DNA of 51,948 bases from NCBI RefSeq assembly GCF_945952055.1, contig NZ_CAMFHB010000046.1, positions 1-51,948 on the forward strand, written 5' to 3'. Positions within the stretch are counted from its first letter, which is position 1; every line of letters starts with the position of its first letter. The stretch is from an uncultured Alsobacter sp. (GTDB taxonomy: Bacteria; Pseudomonadota; Alphaproteobacteria; Rhizobiales; Beijerinckiaceae). A program made the position numbers and the translations under genes. Under the pieces are notes generated by a model. That model saw only the letters and a list, made by a program, of their open reading frames with translations. It did no database searches and was not told the origin of the DNA. This document shows positions 1 to 7,928 of the stretch, one piece after another.

Positions 1-1
1 G

Positions 2-181
2 GGTCCTGACCATCCCTCGACGGCTGCGAGCTACAACAACCTGGCTTCCAATCTGGACGCCCAGGGGCGGGCGGGTGAGGCGGAGCCGCTCTATCGCAAG
101 GCGCTCGAAATCCGCGAGCGTATGCTGGGTCCTGACCATCTCTCGACGGCTGCCGCTCACCTTCCGCTTCATACTGATTGA
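2..181 (+). CDS. C-terminal end of a TPR (kinesin light chain-like) protein, 5' partial
   Basis: The frame is open from the left edge and ends at TGA 179-181, giving 59 visible residues. They contain one complete 42-residue TPR unit (GPDHPSTAASYNNLA, then EAEPLYRKALEIRERML) and the start of the next (GPDHLSTAA). The 126-bp period is also clear in the DNA: the segments at 2 and 128 are almost identical. Such TPRs form helical protein-protein scaffolds. The second unit departs from the consensus after about nine residues and stops at once, so the array may be a natural C-terminus or a truncated or recombined one. The start and any N-terminal domain lie outside the window. Confidence 0.7.
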   Translation, partial: GPDHPSTAASYNNLASNLDAQGRAGEAEPLYRKALEIRERMLGPDHLSTAAAHLPLHTD

Positions 182-519
182 GGTGAGGAGGTATGGTCTT
201 TCCGGCTTGCGTCTGCCCCGGCCGAGCCTAGCCCGGGAAGGCTGACCGCGACGTGGTCGCGAATGCGACCCGCGCGGCGAGTGTTCGTCCGCGAGAAGCC
301 TTACCACCCGTTCAGTCCACGATTCGTCCGCCAGGGCGACAAGGGGCTCGTTCAGCGGGATGCCGGCCCCAACCGCAGACGCCCCGCGGGACGCGTGCTG
401 CGGAGTACGCTGGAACCCCGCGGAGGCTGAGCCGTTGTCGGCTGAACCTCGACGGGGGCGCGACGGGAGAGACATCCCGTCCGGCCCTCTCGAGGGCACT
501 GGCAATCGGGAAGCAGAGC
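182..519. other. 338-bp stretch without a convincing gene
   Basis: No conserved coding frame is visible on either strand. It starts with a GGTGAGGAGG run just before an ATG at 193, but that frame stops after 12 codons and the spacing is only about one base. The right end carries two adjacent hairpins (462-497), described separately. It probably holds the promoter and leader of the small gene at 520, but no -35/-10 pair is clear. Confidence 0.4.
462..497 (+). repeat. Two tandem hairpins upstream of a small gene
   Basis: GACGGGA (462-468) pairs with TCCCGTC (475-481) around a 6-base loop. Immediately after, GCCCTC (484-489) pairs with GAGGGC (492-497) around a 2-base gap. Both arm pairs are perfect. 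There is no U-run afterwards, so a leader structure or extragenic palindrome is more likely than a terminator. Confidence 0.45.
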
Positions 520-672
520 ATGCGCACTTTGGTGATTCTGGCCCTCGCGTTCGTGGCCGTCGACGCCTTCGCCTTCCAGTGGCGCTACAGCACCGAGGCG
601 TGCAACACCATGAGGCCGTATTGCCCTTCGATGGTCCAGGACGTCAAAGACATCTTCCGCGGCGCCCGCTAG
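520..672 (+). CDS. Small predicted exported protein, 50 aa
   Basis: The ATG at 520 opens a 50-codon frame whose first 18 residues (MRTLVILALAFVAVDAFA) look like a signal peptide with a cleavable AFA end. The remaining ~32 residues are polar, contain two cysteines nine residues apart (ACNTMRPYC) that could form a disulphide, and end in a basic FRGAR. The same frame is open from 253, but that part lacks protein-like composition, so the signal peptide decides the start. The SD is weak (GGGAAGCAGAG). No family was recognised. It lies in the same direction as, and 76 bases before, another predicted exported protein. Confidence 0.5.
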   Translation: MRTLVILALAFVAVDAFAFQWRYSTEACNTMRPYCPSMVQDVKDIFRGAR

Positions 673-748
673 ACGCCGACGGCCCGAGCACGATCGCCGA
701 GGCCGCCGCGCTTTGGCCGCTTTGGCGTCGCATCCTGCGTCCGGATCG

Positions 749-1240
749 ATGGACCGGACGATGTTCAGCAAGCTCGCAGCCACGGCCTTCGCCGTCATCG
801 CTCTCGCGGTGGCCCCTGGACGGGCCTTGGCCTCCTGCGCCTCCGCCGGAGCTTCGATCACGTCGCCCACTTCGGCGCCCTGCGCAGCCGTCGCCCCTTC
901 TCGCGAGCGTAAGGTCACCACGGCCAGAACGGCCCCTGCGACTGCGCGGGTCAAGGCGCCGAAGCCGGCCTCCTCCCAGCAGGACGACGACGACCAGGAC
1001 CCGTCCGTCGCCATTCCCCTGGCCGGCGGCGTGAACCTGGACGGCCGCATCGGGTCCCTGCGCGCCGGCGATGGCCAGGCCACCAGCGTCGACGACGTTT
1101 CCAACCGCCGCCGGGGGACGGTGCTGCCCCGGACACGGGCCTTCTCCGGAGACGGCTTCAGGACCGCCGGTCCCCAGGCCCTGCGCAAGCGGGCGGGCGA
1201 CGGCGCCGCGGTCGGATTGACGTTCGACCTGCCGCAGTAG
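749..1240 (+). CDS. Predicted exported hypothetical protein
   Basis: About 163 residues from the ATG at 749; ATG 761 is also possible. The N-terminus has a typical signal peptide (hydrophobic core LAATAFAVIALAVAP, cleavage near ALAS). The mature part is low-complexity Ala/Ser/Thr, followed by an acidic QQDDDDQD patch and a Gly/Arg/Asp-rich tail ending in LTFDLPQ. No domain was recognised. A long minus-strand frame (352-1188) overlaps it, but that product is an Arg/Ala-rich out-of-frame composition without motifs, so the plus strand is preferred on the strength of the signal peptide. Function unknown. Confidence 0.5.
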   Translation: MDRTMFSKLAATAFAVIALAVAPGRALASCASAGASITSPTSAPCAAVAPSRERKVTTARTAPATARVKAPKPASSQQDDDDQDPSVAIPLAGGVNLDGRIGSLRAGDGQATSVDDVSNRRRGTVLPRTRAFSGDGFRTAGPQALRKRAGDGAAVGLTFDLPQ

Positions 1241-1279
1241 ACGCGACGAGCGTCTGCCGCCCGCCCTCGGCAGCGGCGG

Positions 1280-1981
1280 TCACATCACGCCGAACGTCGC
1301 GAAAGCCTCGCAGGCACTCATGCCACCCCGGATCGCCTTGGCGACCCGGTTTTCGGTACTGGCCTTCTCGAGCGCGCGGGCAATCGCTTCCTGTTCCGCC
1401 TCGCGCGGGATGATGAGCACGCCCTCGCGGTCGGCATAGACGAGGTCGCCGGGCGCGACGCGGACGCCGCCGATCTCGACCGTGCAGCGATAGTCGATGA
1501 CCTTGCCCCGAGGCCCCTGGTCCTGCGCATAGAGACCCCGGCTGAACACGGGGAACCCCAGCGCCTCGATCTCCCCGGCATCCCGCGCGAAGCCATCCAG
1601 GATCGCGCCCGCCGCTTTGAGGATCTGTGCGCGCGTCGACATGAGGCCGCCCCACAGCGCGTAGCGCAGCGACGAGCCGGTGGCCACGTAGACCTCGTTC
1701 TCCCGCAGGTCGTCGAGAGCCTCCATCATGAGGCCGAAGGGCTTGCGCGCCAGCGGCCCGATCGAGCCGGCGTCGCCATCCGAGAACACGTCCGCCTCCA
1801 GCACGGGCATGGCGCGGCCCACGATCTTCATGCCCGGCTGCAACGGAGCGATGCCTGGGCTGAGGAACTGGCGACGGTAGCCCATCACGTCCAGCACGTC
1901 GCCGATGACGGCGGTGAAGAGGTCACTTCTCAGCATCTCGAAAAGGGCGGCGTCACCGGCCGCCGCTGACCCTGTGGTCAT
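1280..1981 (-). CDS. RraA-family protein (class II pyruvate aldolase / oxaloacetate decarboxylase-like)
   Basis: The 233-residue product, from ATG 1981, matches the RraA/MenG-like fold. This family includes 4-hydroxy-4-methyl-2-oxoglutarate aldolases and oxaloacetate decarboxylases, which are metal-dependent and act on pyruvate-type products. The hallmark is visible: GG in ALWGGLMSTRAQ and, about 20 residues on, the catalytic-type RD in DGFARDAGEIEALG. The C-terminal PGDLVYADREGVLIIP is also typical. The frame could extend upstream to 2092, but that part reads through a palindromic repeat, so it is excluded. It follows the SDR gene by 125 bases on the same strand, so it may end that operon or have its own transcript. 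It would suit cleavage of a 2-keto acid made by the neighbouring dehydratases; this is an inference. Confidence 0.8.
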   Translation of the reverse strand: MTTGSAAAGDAALFEMLRSDLFTAVIGDVLDVMGYRRQFLSPGIAPLQPGMKIVGRAMPVLEADVFSDGDAGSIGPLARKPFGLMMEALDDLRENEVYVATGSSLRYALWGGLMSTRAQILKAAGAILDGFARDAGEIEALGFPVFSRGLYAQDQGPRGKVIDYRCTVEIGGVRVAPGDLVYADREGVLIIPREAEQEAIARALEKASTENRVAKAIRGGMSACEAFATFGVM

Positions 1982-2011
1982 CGCTCTGTCTCCCCTTGAA
2001 TGGCCCCTTGA

Positions 2012-2055
2012 GCATTTTCCGACGAAGTGGATTCCGGTTCGTCGAAAGAAAATGC
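2012..2055. repeat. Extragenic palindromic repeat
   Basis: GCATTTTC and GACGAA at the left mirror TTCGTC and GAAAATGC at the right, around the core gtggattccgg, giving an interrupted palindrome of 44 bases. From memory, elements of this form are scattered between genes in many Rhizobiales genomes. It sits between the SDR and rraA-like genes. Confidence 0.65.
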
Positions 2056-2073
2056 GACAAAAAAAGAAGCTGG

Positions 2074-2106
2074 AGCGGTCGACATGACGCAATCAGGTCG
2101 ACCGCT
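2074..2106 (-). terminator. Hairpin with downstream T-run after the SDR gene
   Basis: AGCGGTCGAC (2074-2083) and GTCGACCGCT (2097-2106) form a perfect 10-bp stem with a 13-base loop, beginning directly after the SDR stop at 2107. On the minus strand it is followed after about seven bases by a run of seven T. This fits an intrinsic terminator or attenuator for the long operon upstream, leaving the rraA-like gene partly uncoupled. Confidence 0.5.
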
Positions 2107-2868
2107 TTAGAACCCGTGCAGGGCGCCGCCATCGACCACGAGGACGTGGCCGGTCACGTAGGCTGCCGCGGGCGAGGCGAGGTAGGTCATGGCCCAGCCG
2201 ATGTCGCTCGCCTCGCCGAAGCGGCCCATCGGGATCCGGCCCATGATCCTGCGCAGCCGTTCGGGATCGGTCCGGGTCGCCTGCTGGAGCAGGGCGGTGT
2301 CGATCCAGCCCGGCGCCACCCCGTTCACCCGCACCCCGTCGGGCGCGAGCTCGGTGGCGAGCGCGCGGACCATGCCGGCCTGTGCCGCCTTGGCGGCGGA
2401 GTATCCGATGACGTTGGGAATGCCGAGGAACGAACTCATCGAGGCGGTGAAGAGGATGCTGCCCCGCGCCGCGCGCAGCTGCGAGAGGAAGGCCCGCGAG
2501 AGAGCGAAGGCGCCGCGCACGTGAACGTCGAGCACCGCGTCGAACTCGTCCTGGGTCATCTCGCCCAGGGCCTTTTTCCGGGTGTTGCCGGCGTTGTTGA
2601 CGAGGATCGAGACCGGGCCTCTCCGCACGGCGACGTCGTCGGCGAAGGCTCCCGCGTTCTCGACCCGCGTCACGTCGAACACCGCGTGCCCCGCCTCCGG
2701 CCCGAGCTCCGGAACGGCGGCAGCGAGCTTCTCCGCGTTGGTCCCAGCGATCGTGACGCGTGCCCCGGCCTGCGCGAAGCAGCGGGCGATGGCCAGCCCG
2801 AGGCCGCTGCCGCCCCCGGTCACCAGCGCGTGGTGACCCTTCAATCCGAAGATCGCATCGAGGCTCAT
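2107..2868 (-). CDS. Short-chain dehydrogenase/reductase (SDR)
   Basis: 253 residues, a classical SDR. The cofactor motif TGGGSGLG is at residues 17-24, NNAG at 91-94, and the catalytic Ser143, Tyr156 and Lys160 (YSAAK) have the expected spacing. The C-terminus GHVLVVDGG is typical. It should oxidise or reduce a hydroxyl/keto group with NAD(P). The ATG (2868) overlaps the TGA of the zinc dehydrogenase gene by four bases, which implies translational coupling. The operon position, next to a zinc dehydrogenase and an enolase-type dehydratase, suggests a polyol or sugar-acid pathway; the substrate cannot be read from the sequence. Confidence 0.88.
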   Translation of the reverse strand: MSLDAIFGLKGHHALVTGGGSGLGLAIARCFAQAGARVTIAGTNAEKLAAAVPELGPEAGHAVFDVTRVENAGAFADDVAVRRGPVSILVNNAGNTRKKALGEMTQDEFDAVLDVHVRGAFALSRAFLSQLRAARGSILFTASMSSFLGIPNVIGYSAAKAAQAGMVRALATELAPDGVRVNGVAPGWIDTALLQQATRTDPERLRRIMGRIPMGRFGEASDIGWAMTYLASPAAAYVTGHVLVVDGGALHGF

Positions 2869-3899
2869 GCCTCGTCCTCCCCGTCGAGCCTGACCATGAT
2901 CTTGGTGAAGGCGCCGGGCTCCCGGTCCCACGCGGCCATGGCGTCGGGCGCCTCGTCCAGCGGCACGATCCGGGAGACGATGGTCTGCGAGGTGTCGGGC
3001 TCCTGTCGCAGCCAGGCCACCACGGCATCGAAATCCTGCAGCTGGGAGCCGCGCGATCCCCGGATGTCGAGTTCCTTCAGCAGGAACTGCTTGGTGTCGT
3101 AGGCCACGGGATGCTTGGCGTAGCCGACATAGACGACACGTGCGCAGGACGCGGCGATGTCGACGGCCTGGAGGAAGGTCACGGCCGAGCCGACGGCCTC
3201 GATCACCACGTCGCTGCCTTCGCCGCCGGTCGATGCCCGCACCCGGTCGGCGACGTCCTCGCGCGACGCATCGACGACCTCGTCCGCGCCCAGGCGGCGC
3301 GCCACGTCGAGCTTCTCGGCGCTCAGGTCGACGGCGATCGTCCTCGCGCCGCGGGCACGGGCCCCGAGCAAGGCGCCGAGCCCGATGACCCCGCTGCCCA
3401 GGATGACCACCGTCTCGTCCGCCTGAATATCCGCCCGCCGCACCGCGTGGAAGCCGACCGCAAGCGGCTCGACCAGCGCGAGATCGCGCAGCCGCAGTCC
3501 CTCGGCGGCAACCACCTTGGTGGCCGGCACCACGACGGCACCGGTCATGGCGCCCTCGCGCTGGACGCCCATGGTCTGGTTGTTGCGACAGGCGTTGAGC
3601 CGGCCCATGCGGCAGGCGTGGCAGGAGCCGCAGTTGAAGTAGGGCAGGATGGTCACCGCCTGCCCGGGGGCGAGGCCGTCGACGCCGTCGCCGAGCGCCT
3701 CCACCGTGCCGGCGATCTCGTGGCCCAGCACCCGGGGGTAGGAGATCAGCGGGTTGGCACCCCGGAACGAGGTCAGGTCGGATCCGCAGTAGCCCACCAT
3801 GCGCACGCGCACGAGGACCTCGCCCGCGCCGGGTGCCGCCGGCCAGGGCCGCTCCACGATGCTGATGCGGCCGGGCTCTTCGAGTTGAAGCGCGCGCAT
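2865..3899 (-). CDS. Zinc-dependent alcohol dehydrogenase (MDR; L-galactonate/sorbitol dehydrogenase-like)
   Basis: 344 residues. Catalytic zinc ligands Cys38 (GYCGSD), His60 and Glu61 (GHE) are present, with structural-zinc cysteines C90, C93, C96 and C104 in the usual C-x2-C-x2-C-x7-C arrangement. The Rossmann motif GSGVIG is at about 168-173. The N-terminus resembles the RspB/LgoD-like branch that oxidises sugar acids or polyols, though this subfamily assignment is tentative. A longer open frame to 4769 exists but runs antisense-like through the next gene; MRALQLEEP at 3899 is the family start. It lies five bases after the dehydratase gene and overlaps the SDR start. Confidence 0.9.
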   Translation of the reverse strand: MRALQLEEPGRISIVERPWPAAPGAGEVLVRVRMVGYCGSDLTSFRGANPLISYPRVLGHEIAGTVEALGDGVDGLAPGQAVTILPYFNCGSCHACRMGRLNACRNNQTMGVQREGAMTGAVVVPATKVVAAEGLRLRDLALVEPLAVGFHAVRRADIQADETVVILGSGVIGLGALLGARARGARTIAVDLSAEKLDVARRLGADEVVDASREDVADRVRASTGGEGSDVVIEAVGSAVTFLQAVDIAASCARVVYVGYAKHPVAYDTKQFLLKELDIRGSRGSQLQDFDAVVAWLRQEPDTSQTIVSRIVPLDEAPDAMAAWDREPGAFTKIMVRLDGEDEA

Positions 3900-3904
3900 G
3901 CCCG

Positions 3905-5014
3905 TCACACCTGTGCGATCGTGCAGTTGTCGATGTCGTCCCAATCGATCTCGACGCCGAGGCCCGGGCCGTCCGGCGGAGTGGCCATGCCGTCGCGGAT
4001 CGGCAGCGGGGCCTTCAGCCCGAACGCGAAATTCTCGATCGGATAGAGGACCTCGAAGAAGTCGCAGTTCTTGATCGCGGCCGCGCAATGCAGGTTCACG
4101 ATCTCCAGGGGGTGGAAGATCGAGGTGTGCACCTCGCAATTGACCCCAAAGGCTTCGGCCAGCCGCGCCGTCTTCATGACGCCGGTGACGCCGCCGGTCC
4201 ACGACACGTCGGCCCGGACGCGGTCGACCACCCGCGTCGCGATGCACTCGGCGATGCTGTAGGGGTGCTTCGCCAGCACCTCGGTGCCCACGACCGGGAT
4301 CTCGAGCGTGCGCGTGAGCTCGCGCAGCGCGTGGACGTCCTCGTCGTAGAGCGGTTCCTCGAGCCAGTAGTAGCCGAGCCGCTCGAGCTCGCGACCGAAC
4401 CGGATCGACTGCTCCAGGTTGAACATCGAAACCGGGTCCGACATCAGCCGGTAGTCCGGGCCCACCGCCTCGCGAACCTTGCGATGCACGTCGATGTCGT
4501 AGTCCAGGTCGTGGCCCGGCGTGTGGAGCTTGTAGGCCTTGAGGCCTTCGGCCTTGGCCCGCAGCGCCTCCGCGACATAGGCCTGCGGGTCGGCCAGGAT
4601 CATCGAGCTTGCATAGACCGGCACGCTGTCGCGGAAGGCGCCCAGATACTTGTAGAGCGGCTGTCCGGCATCGAGCGCCGACAGCAGCCAGAGGCAGGTG
4701 TCGAAAGGACCGTAGCCGTAGATGGGCAGGTGGCCCCACCAGCGATCGGCGACCCGGAAGTCGTGCCACGCCTTCTCCCGGTCCAGAGGGTCGCGCCCCA
4801 GGAAGAAGGGACGCAGCGTGTCGGCGATGAGCCGGCCCGCGCCGGCCGCCGACCGACCCGCGAAGCCGAACGTGGTGGCCTCCAGCCCCGTGTCGGTGGT
4901 CATGGTGACCACGATGAACTCGAACTTGGCGAGGTCGCCGGTGCGGAACGCGTTGGCCGCGAACTCGCCGGGCCGGCGCTGGCAGCAGCGCACCTTCACG
5001 TCGGTGATTTTCAT
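3905..5014 (-). CDS. Mandelate racemase/enolase-superfamily dehydratase
   Basis: 369 residues with the MR/enolase two-domain layout: an N-terminal cap, then a TIM barrel. Metal ligands appear as Asp193 (SDP), Glu219/220 (LEEP) and Glu245 (GTE), and a His296 (EVHTS) suits the acid/base residue at the end of the seventh strand. The second-strand motif reads YKLH, that is K162-x-H164 rather than the common K-x-K, so its specificity may be unusual. Enzymes of this group usually dehydrate sugar acids to 2-keto-3-deoxy acids. MKITDVKV at 5014 is the family-like start; the open frame upstream is not. A 73-base gap separates it from the binding-protein gene. Confidence 0.87.
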   Translation of the reverse strand: MKITDVKVRCCQRRPGEFAANAFRTGDLAKFEFIVVTMTTDTGLEATTFGFAGRSAAGAGRLIADTLRPFFLGRDPLDREKAWHDFRVADRWWGHLPIYGYGPFDTCLWLLSALDAGQPLYKYLGAFRDSVPVYASSMILADPQAYVAEALRAKAEGLKAYKLHTPGHDLDYDIDVHRKVREAVGPDYRLMSDPVSMFNLEQSIRFGRELERLGYYWLEEPLYDEDVHALRELTRTLEIPVVGTEVLAKHPYSIAECIATRVVDRVRADVSWTGGVTGVMKTARLAEAFGVNCEVHTSIFHPLEIVNLHCAAAIKNCDFFEVLYPIENFAFGLKAPLPIRDGMATPPDGPGLGVEIDWDDIDNCTIAQV

Positions 5015-5087
5015 GATAGCTGGCCCTTGTCCGGCGGCATCGACACGGGAGGGAGCGGTCCTGGACGGATCCAGGACCGTGTCCTCG

Positions 5088-5873
5088 TCAGAAGCGGGGC
5101 AGTTCGACTTCGCCGCCCATCCACTTGCGCTGCAGCTCGCCGATCTCCCCATTGGTCTGGAGCATGAAGATCTCGGTGTTGAGCCAGTGCAGGAAGTCCG
5201 CGTCGCCGCGACGCAGGCCGATGCCCATCGGCGCCTGCGACACGATGAACTGGACCTTCAGCTTGGGATTGCGCTGCTCGATGGCGCGGGCCAGCGCGCC
5301 GCTGGTCACGATGCCTTCGACCTGGCCGGCCAGAAGGGCCTGCGAGGTGGACGCGTCGTCCTCGTAGCGCTGCACGGTGGCGCCCTGCGGGGCCTTGCGG
5401 GTCATGACGATGTCGTTGGTGCTGGCCCGGGTGACGCCGGTCTTCTTGCCGACGAGGTCGTCGAGCTTGGTCGCGGGCTTGTCCGACGCACTGACGTAGA
5501 CCTGGCTGTCGACGTAGACCGTGTTGGTGAAGGCGATGGTCCGCGCGCGCTCGGCCGTGATCGAGAACGAGTAGATGACGATGTCGAGCTTGCCGGAGGT
5601 GAGGTTGGGGATGCGGTTGGCCGCGGTCGTGTCGACCAGGTTCACCTTCACGCCGAGATCGCGTGCGATCAGCTTGGCCAGCGACACGTCGTAGCCGTCG
5701 GGCTGCATGTTGGCGTCCATCAGGCCGTAGGGCGGGGTGCCCAGCCCGACGCCGACGTTGATCACGCCGCGCTGGATCACGGCGTCGAGCGTGCTCGTGG
5801 TGGTCTGGGCCTTGGCCGGAAGCACCGTGGCGGCAAGCGCCACGAGACCCATGGCGAGATTTCTGAGATTCAT
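5088..5873 (-). CDS. Periplasmic solute-binding protein, family 3 (polar amino-acid type)
   Basis: 261 residues with a signal peptide (residues 1-22, ending PAKA) and the SBP_bac_3 pattern: RGVINVGVG, PPYGLMD, GYDVSLAKLIARDLG and NRIPNLTSGKLDIV. It would deliver a small solute to the two permeases encoded just upstream in the same operon. Family 3 usually binds amino acids or opines, but the neighbouring sugar-acid-type enzymes make an acidic carbohydrate or amino-acid derivative possible. The gap to the permease gene is 25 bases. Confidence 0.9.
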   Translation of the reverse strand: MNLRNLAMGLVALAATVLPAKAQTTTSTLDAVIQRGVINVGVGLGTPPYGLMDANMQPDGYDVSLAKLIARDLGVKVNLVDTTAANRIPNLTSGKLDIVIYSFSITAERARTIAFTNTVYVDSQVYVSASDKPATKLDDLVGKKTGVTRASTNDIVMTRKAPQGATVQRYEDDASTSQALLAGQVEGIVTSGALARAIEQRNPKLKVQFIVSQAPMGIGLRRGDADFLHWLNTEIFMLQTNGEIGELQRKWMGGEVELPRF

Positions 5874-5898
5874 GATGAAGTCCTCCCTGTTGATTGGT

Positions 5899-6552
5899 TC
5901 AGGCGGGCGTGGTGGCCAGTCGCTGCTCGAGGCGGCGGCTGGCGTAGGCGAGCGTCGAGCAGATCGCGAAGTAGATCGCCGCGACGCAGAGGTAGACCTG
6001 GAGGGGCTGGAACGTCGCGCTGGACACGATCTGGCCGGCCCGCGTCAGCTCGATGAAGCCGACGATGGACGCGAGCGCGGTGTTCTTGACCAGCTGGACG
6101 CAGAACCCGACGGTCGGCGGCAGGGCCACCCGGACGGCCTGGGGGACCACGATCTTCTGCATCGTCCGCCACCAGCCCAGGCCCAGCGCGAAAGCGCCTT
6201 CCCACTGGCCGCGGCCGACCGACTGGACCGCGCCGCGCCAGATCTCGCCGAGGAAGGCACCGCTGTAGAGGGTGAAGCCGATGGCCGCCGCCGCCAGCGC
6301 CGGCAGATCGAAGCCAAGTCCGGCGATGCCGAAATACACGATGAACAGGGTCACCAGCAGCGGCGTGCCCTGCAGCACGTAGATGTAGACCCGCGCGATC
6401 CCGTCGACCCAGCGGTTGCCGGAGATCCGCATAAGCGCGATGAGGGCACCGCCGACGGCCCCGCCCACCAGCGCGATCGCCGACAGGAGCAGCGTCCAGG
6501 TCGTGCTCTGGAGCAGGAAGCCGACGTGGTTCAGGCCGAAGGTCTGGAACAT
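5899..6552 (-). CDS. ABC transporter permease (HisM/GlnP type)
   Basis: 217 residues with about five membrane segments. It has the RVYIYVLQGTPLLVTLFIVYF region typical of amino-acid permeases and the EAA-type cytoplasmic loop (EGAFALGLGWWRTMQKIVVPQA) that contacts the ATPase. It is the second of two permease genes lying six bases apart, so a heteromeric pore is likely. No ATPase gene occurs in this operon. Confidence 0.9.
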   Translation of the reverse strand: MFQTFGLNHVGFLLQSTTWTLLLSAIALVGGAVGGALIALMRISGNRWVDGIARVYIYVLQGTPLLVTLFIVYFGIAGLGFDLPALAAAAIGFTLYSGAFLGEIWRGAVQSVGRGQWEGAFALGLGWWRTMQKIVVPQAVRVALPPTVGFCVQLVKNTALASIVGFIELTRAGQIVSSATFQPLQVYLCVAAIYFAICSTLAYASRRLEQRLATTPA

Positions 6553-6558
6553 GGCCGC

Positions 6559-7242
6559 CTACCGCTCCGCCGCGCGGAACGTGAACAGCGAGCGGTCGAC
6601 CGCGCCGAACGCCGTCTTGAACACGGCCGTCAGGCCGAGATAGAGCGCCGCGACGACCAGGTAGGCCTCGAGGCTGCGGAAGGTCTGGCCCTGGATGTCG
6701 TTGGCCACGCCCGTGAGCTCCGGCACCGAGATGGCGGACACCACGCTGGAGGCCAGCATGATCAGGACGAACTGGCTGGTCAGGGCGGGGTAGATCGCCG
6801 AAAGGGCAGGGACCAGCACGACGTGGCGGAACACCTGGTGGGGGCGAAGGCCCAGCGCCAGGGCGGCCTCCCGCTGGCCCTTGCCGACCGTGTCGATGCC
6901 CGCACGGATGATCTCCGTGAGGTAGGCCCCTGCATAGAGCGTGAGCGAGAGCACCGCGGCCGCCATCTCGGAGATGCGCAGGCCCACCGCCGGCAGCCCG
7001 AAATAGACGATGTAGATCTGCACCAGGAAGGGCGTGTTGCGGATCAGCTCCACATAGCCCATGGCGATCCCCGACAGGATCCGCGAGCGCGACCGACGCA
7101 TCGCGGCCCCGACCATGCCGAGCATCGTGCCCAGCACCAGGGCCGAGGCGGAGAGGATCAGCGTCAGCAGCGCGCCGTGCACGAACAGGTCGCTGCGCGA
7201 CAGGATGCCGGAGAAGTCGAGGTAGCCCATGGTCCCGCTCAC
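6559..7242 (-). CDS. ABC transporter permease (HisM/GlnP type)
   Basis: About 227 residues from a GTG at 7242 that overlaps the gntR stop as GTGA. An ATG at 7230 (MGYLDF) is the alternative start. Five membrane segments, the ELIRNTPFLVQIYIVYFGLP signature and the EAA loop (REAALALGLRPHQVFRHVVL) identify a polar amino-acid-type permease that pairs with the next gene. Confidence 0.9.
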   Translation of the reverse strand: MSGTMGYLDFSGILSRSDLFVHGALLTLILSASALVLGTMLGMVGAAMRRSRSRILSGIAMGYVELIRNTPFLVQIYIVYFGLPAVGLRISEMAAAVLSLTLYAGAYLTEIIRAGIDTVGKGQREAALALGLRPHQVFRHVVLVPALSAIYPALTSQFVLIMLASSVVSAISVPELTGVANDIQGQTFRSLEAYLVVAALYLGLTAVFKTAFGAVDRSLFTFRAAER

Positions 7243-7928
7243 GCCGTGAGGGAGGCCGGGGCCTGTCGCCCGGCGAGAACGCTGAACAGGTGGAGCGTGT
7301 TCTTGCGACTGCGCTCCAGGTGGCGGCGCATGGCCTCGACGACCTTGGCGCAGTCGCGCGCCACGACGGCCGCCAGGATGTCCTCGTGCTCTTCGACGGA
7401 GCGGCTGTAGTCGCCGGGGACCGACACGAACACCGTGTGCGTCTGGCTCACGATGCGGGCATGCGTCTCCGAGATCATCGGGATCCCGGCCGCGTCCACC
7501 AGGGCGCTGTGGAAGAGCCGGTCATGCGTGAGCGCCTTGGCGAGATCGTCGAGGGAGGAACTCGTGGCGTAGCGGCGGTGCTGCTCGACCGCGCGCGTCA
7601 GCCGGCGCACCAGCGCGTCATCGATGCGGCCGGTCTCGAACGCGACCTCGACCGCGCCTTTCTCGATCAGGATGCGGGCCGCATAGAGCTGCTCGACATC
7701 CGTCTCGGTGAGGCTGCGCACGACCATGCCGCGGCGCGGAACGGTGGTCACCAGCCCGTCGGCCTCCAGCCTCAGGCAGGCCTCCTTCACCGGCGTGGGG
7801 CTGATGCCCAGATCCGCCGCCAGCTCGTTGACGAGGAGCCGCTGCCCACCCGCCAGCTGGCCGCCGACGATGCGGGACCGCAGCTCCCGATAGGCCTGCT
7901 CGGCCAATGTCGTCTTGATCACGCTCAT
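7239..7928 (-). CDS. GntR-family transcriptional regulator, FadR/FCD type
   Basis: 229 residues. The N-terminal winged helix-turn-helix covers about residues 8-75 ([42 protein letters not shown]). The C-terminal FCD ligand domain shows the expected metal-site elements ([25 protein letters not shown] and a later H in MRRHLERS). It is the first gene of the minus-strand catabolic operon and is divergent from the enolase gene at 8086, so it most likely controls both, with the pathway substrate or product as effector. The AT palindrome at 7972-7993 is a good operator candidate. Confidence 0.9.
   Translation of the reverse strand: MSVIKTTLAEQAYRELRSRIVGGQLAGGQRLLVNELAADLGISPTPVKEACLRLEADGLVTTVPRRGMVVRSLTETDVEQLYAARILIEKGAVEVAFETGRIDDALVRRLTRAVEQHRRYATSSSLDDLAKALTHDRLFHSALVDAAGIPMISETHARIVSQTHTVFVSVPGDYSRSVEEHEDILAAVVARDCAKVVEAMRRHLERSRKNTLHLFSVLAGRQAPASLTA

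Noticed and set aside
193-231. A 12-codon frame after a strong GGAGG sequence
   Set aside because: The SD-to-ATG spacing is about one base, and so short a frame has no other support.
352-1188. A 278-codon minus-strand frame over the two small exported-protein genes
   Set aside because: Arg/Ala-rich with no motif; the plus-strand frames have clear signal peptides. The possibility is not fully excluded.
2865-4769. A 634-codon frame that would fuse the zinc dehydrogenase to a long N-terminal part
   Set aside because: The extra part is an out-of-frame reading of the dehydratase gene; family length and the start at 3899 fit the shorter protein.
4088-5167. A 359-codon plus-strand frame opposite the dehydratase
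   Set aside because: Asp/Val/Arg-rich antisense reading; the minus strand holds all catalytic motifs of the enolase superfamily.
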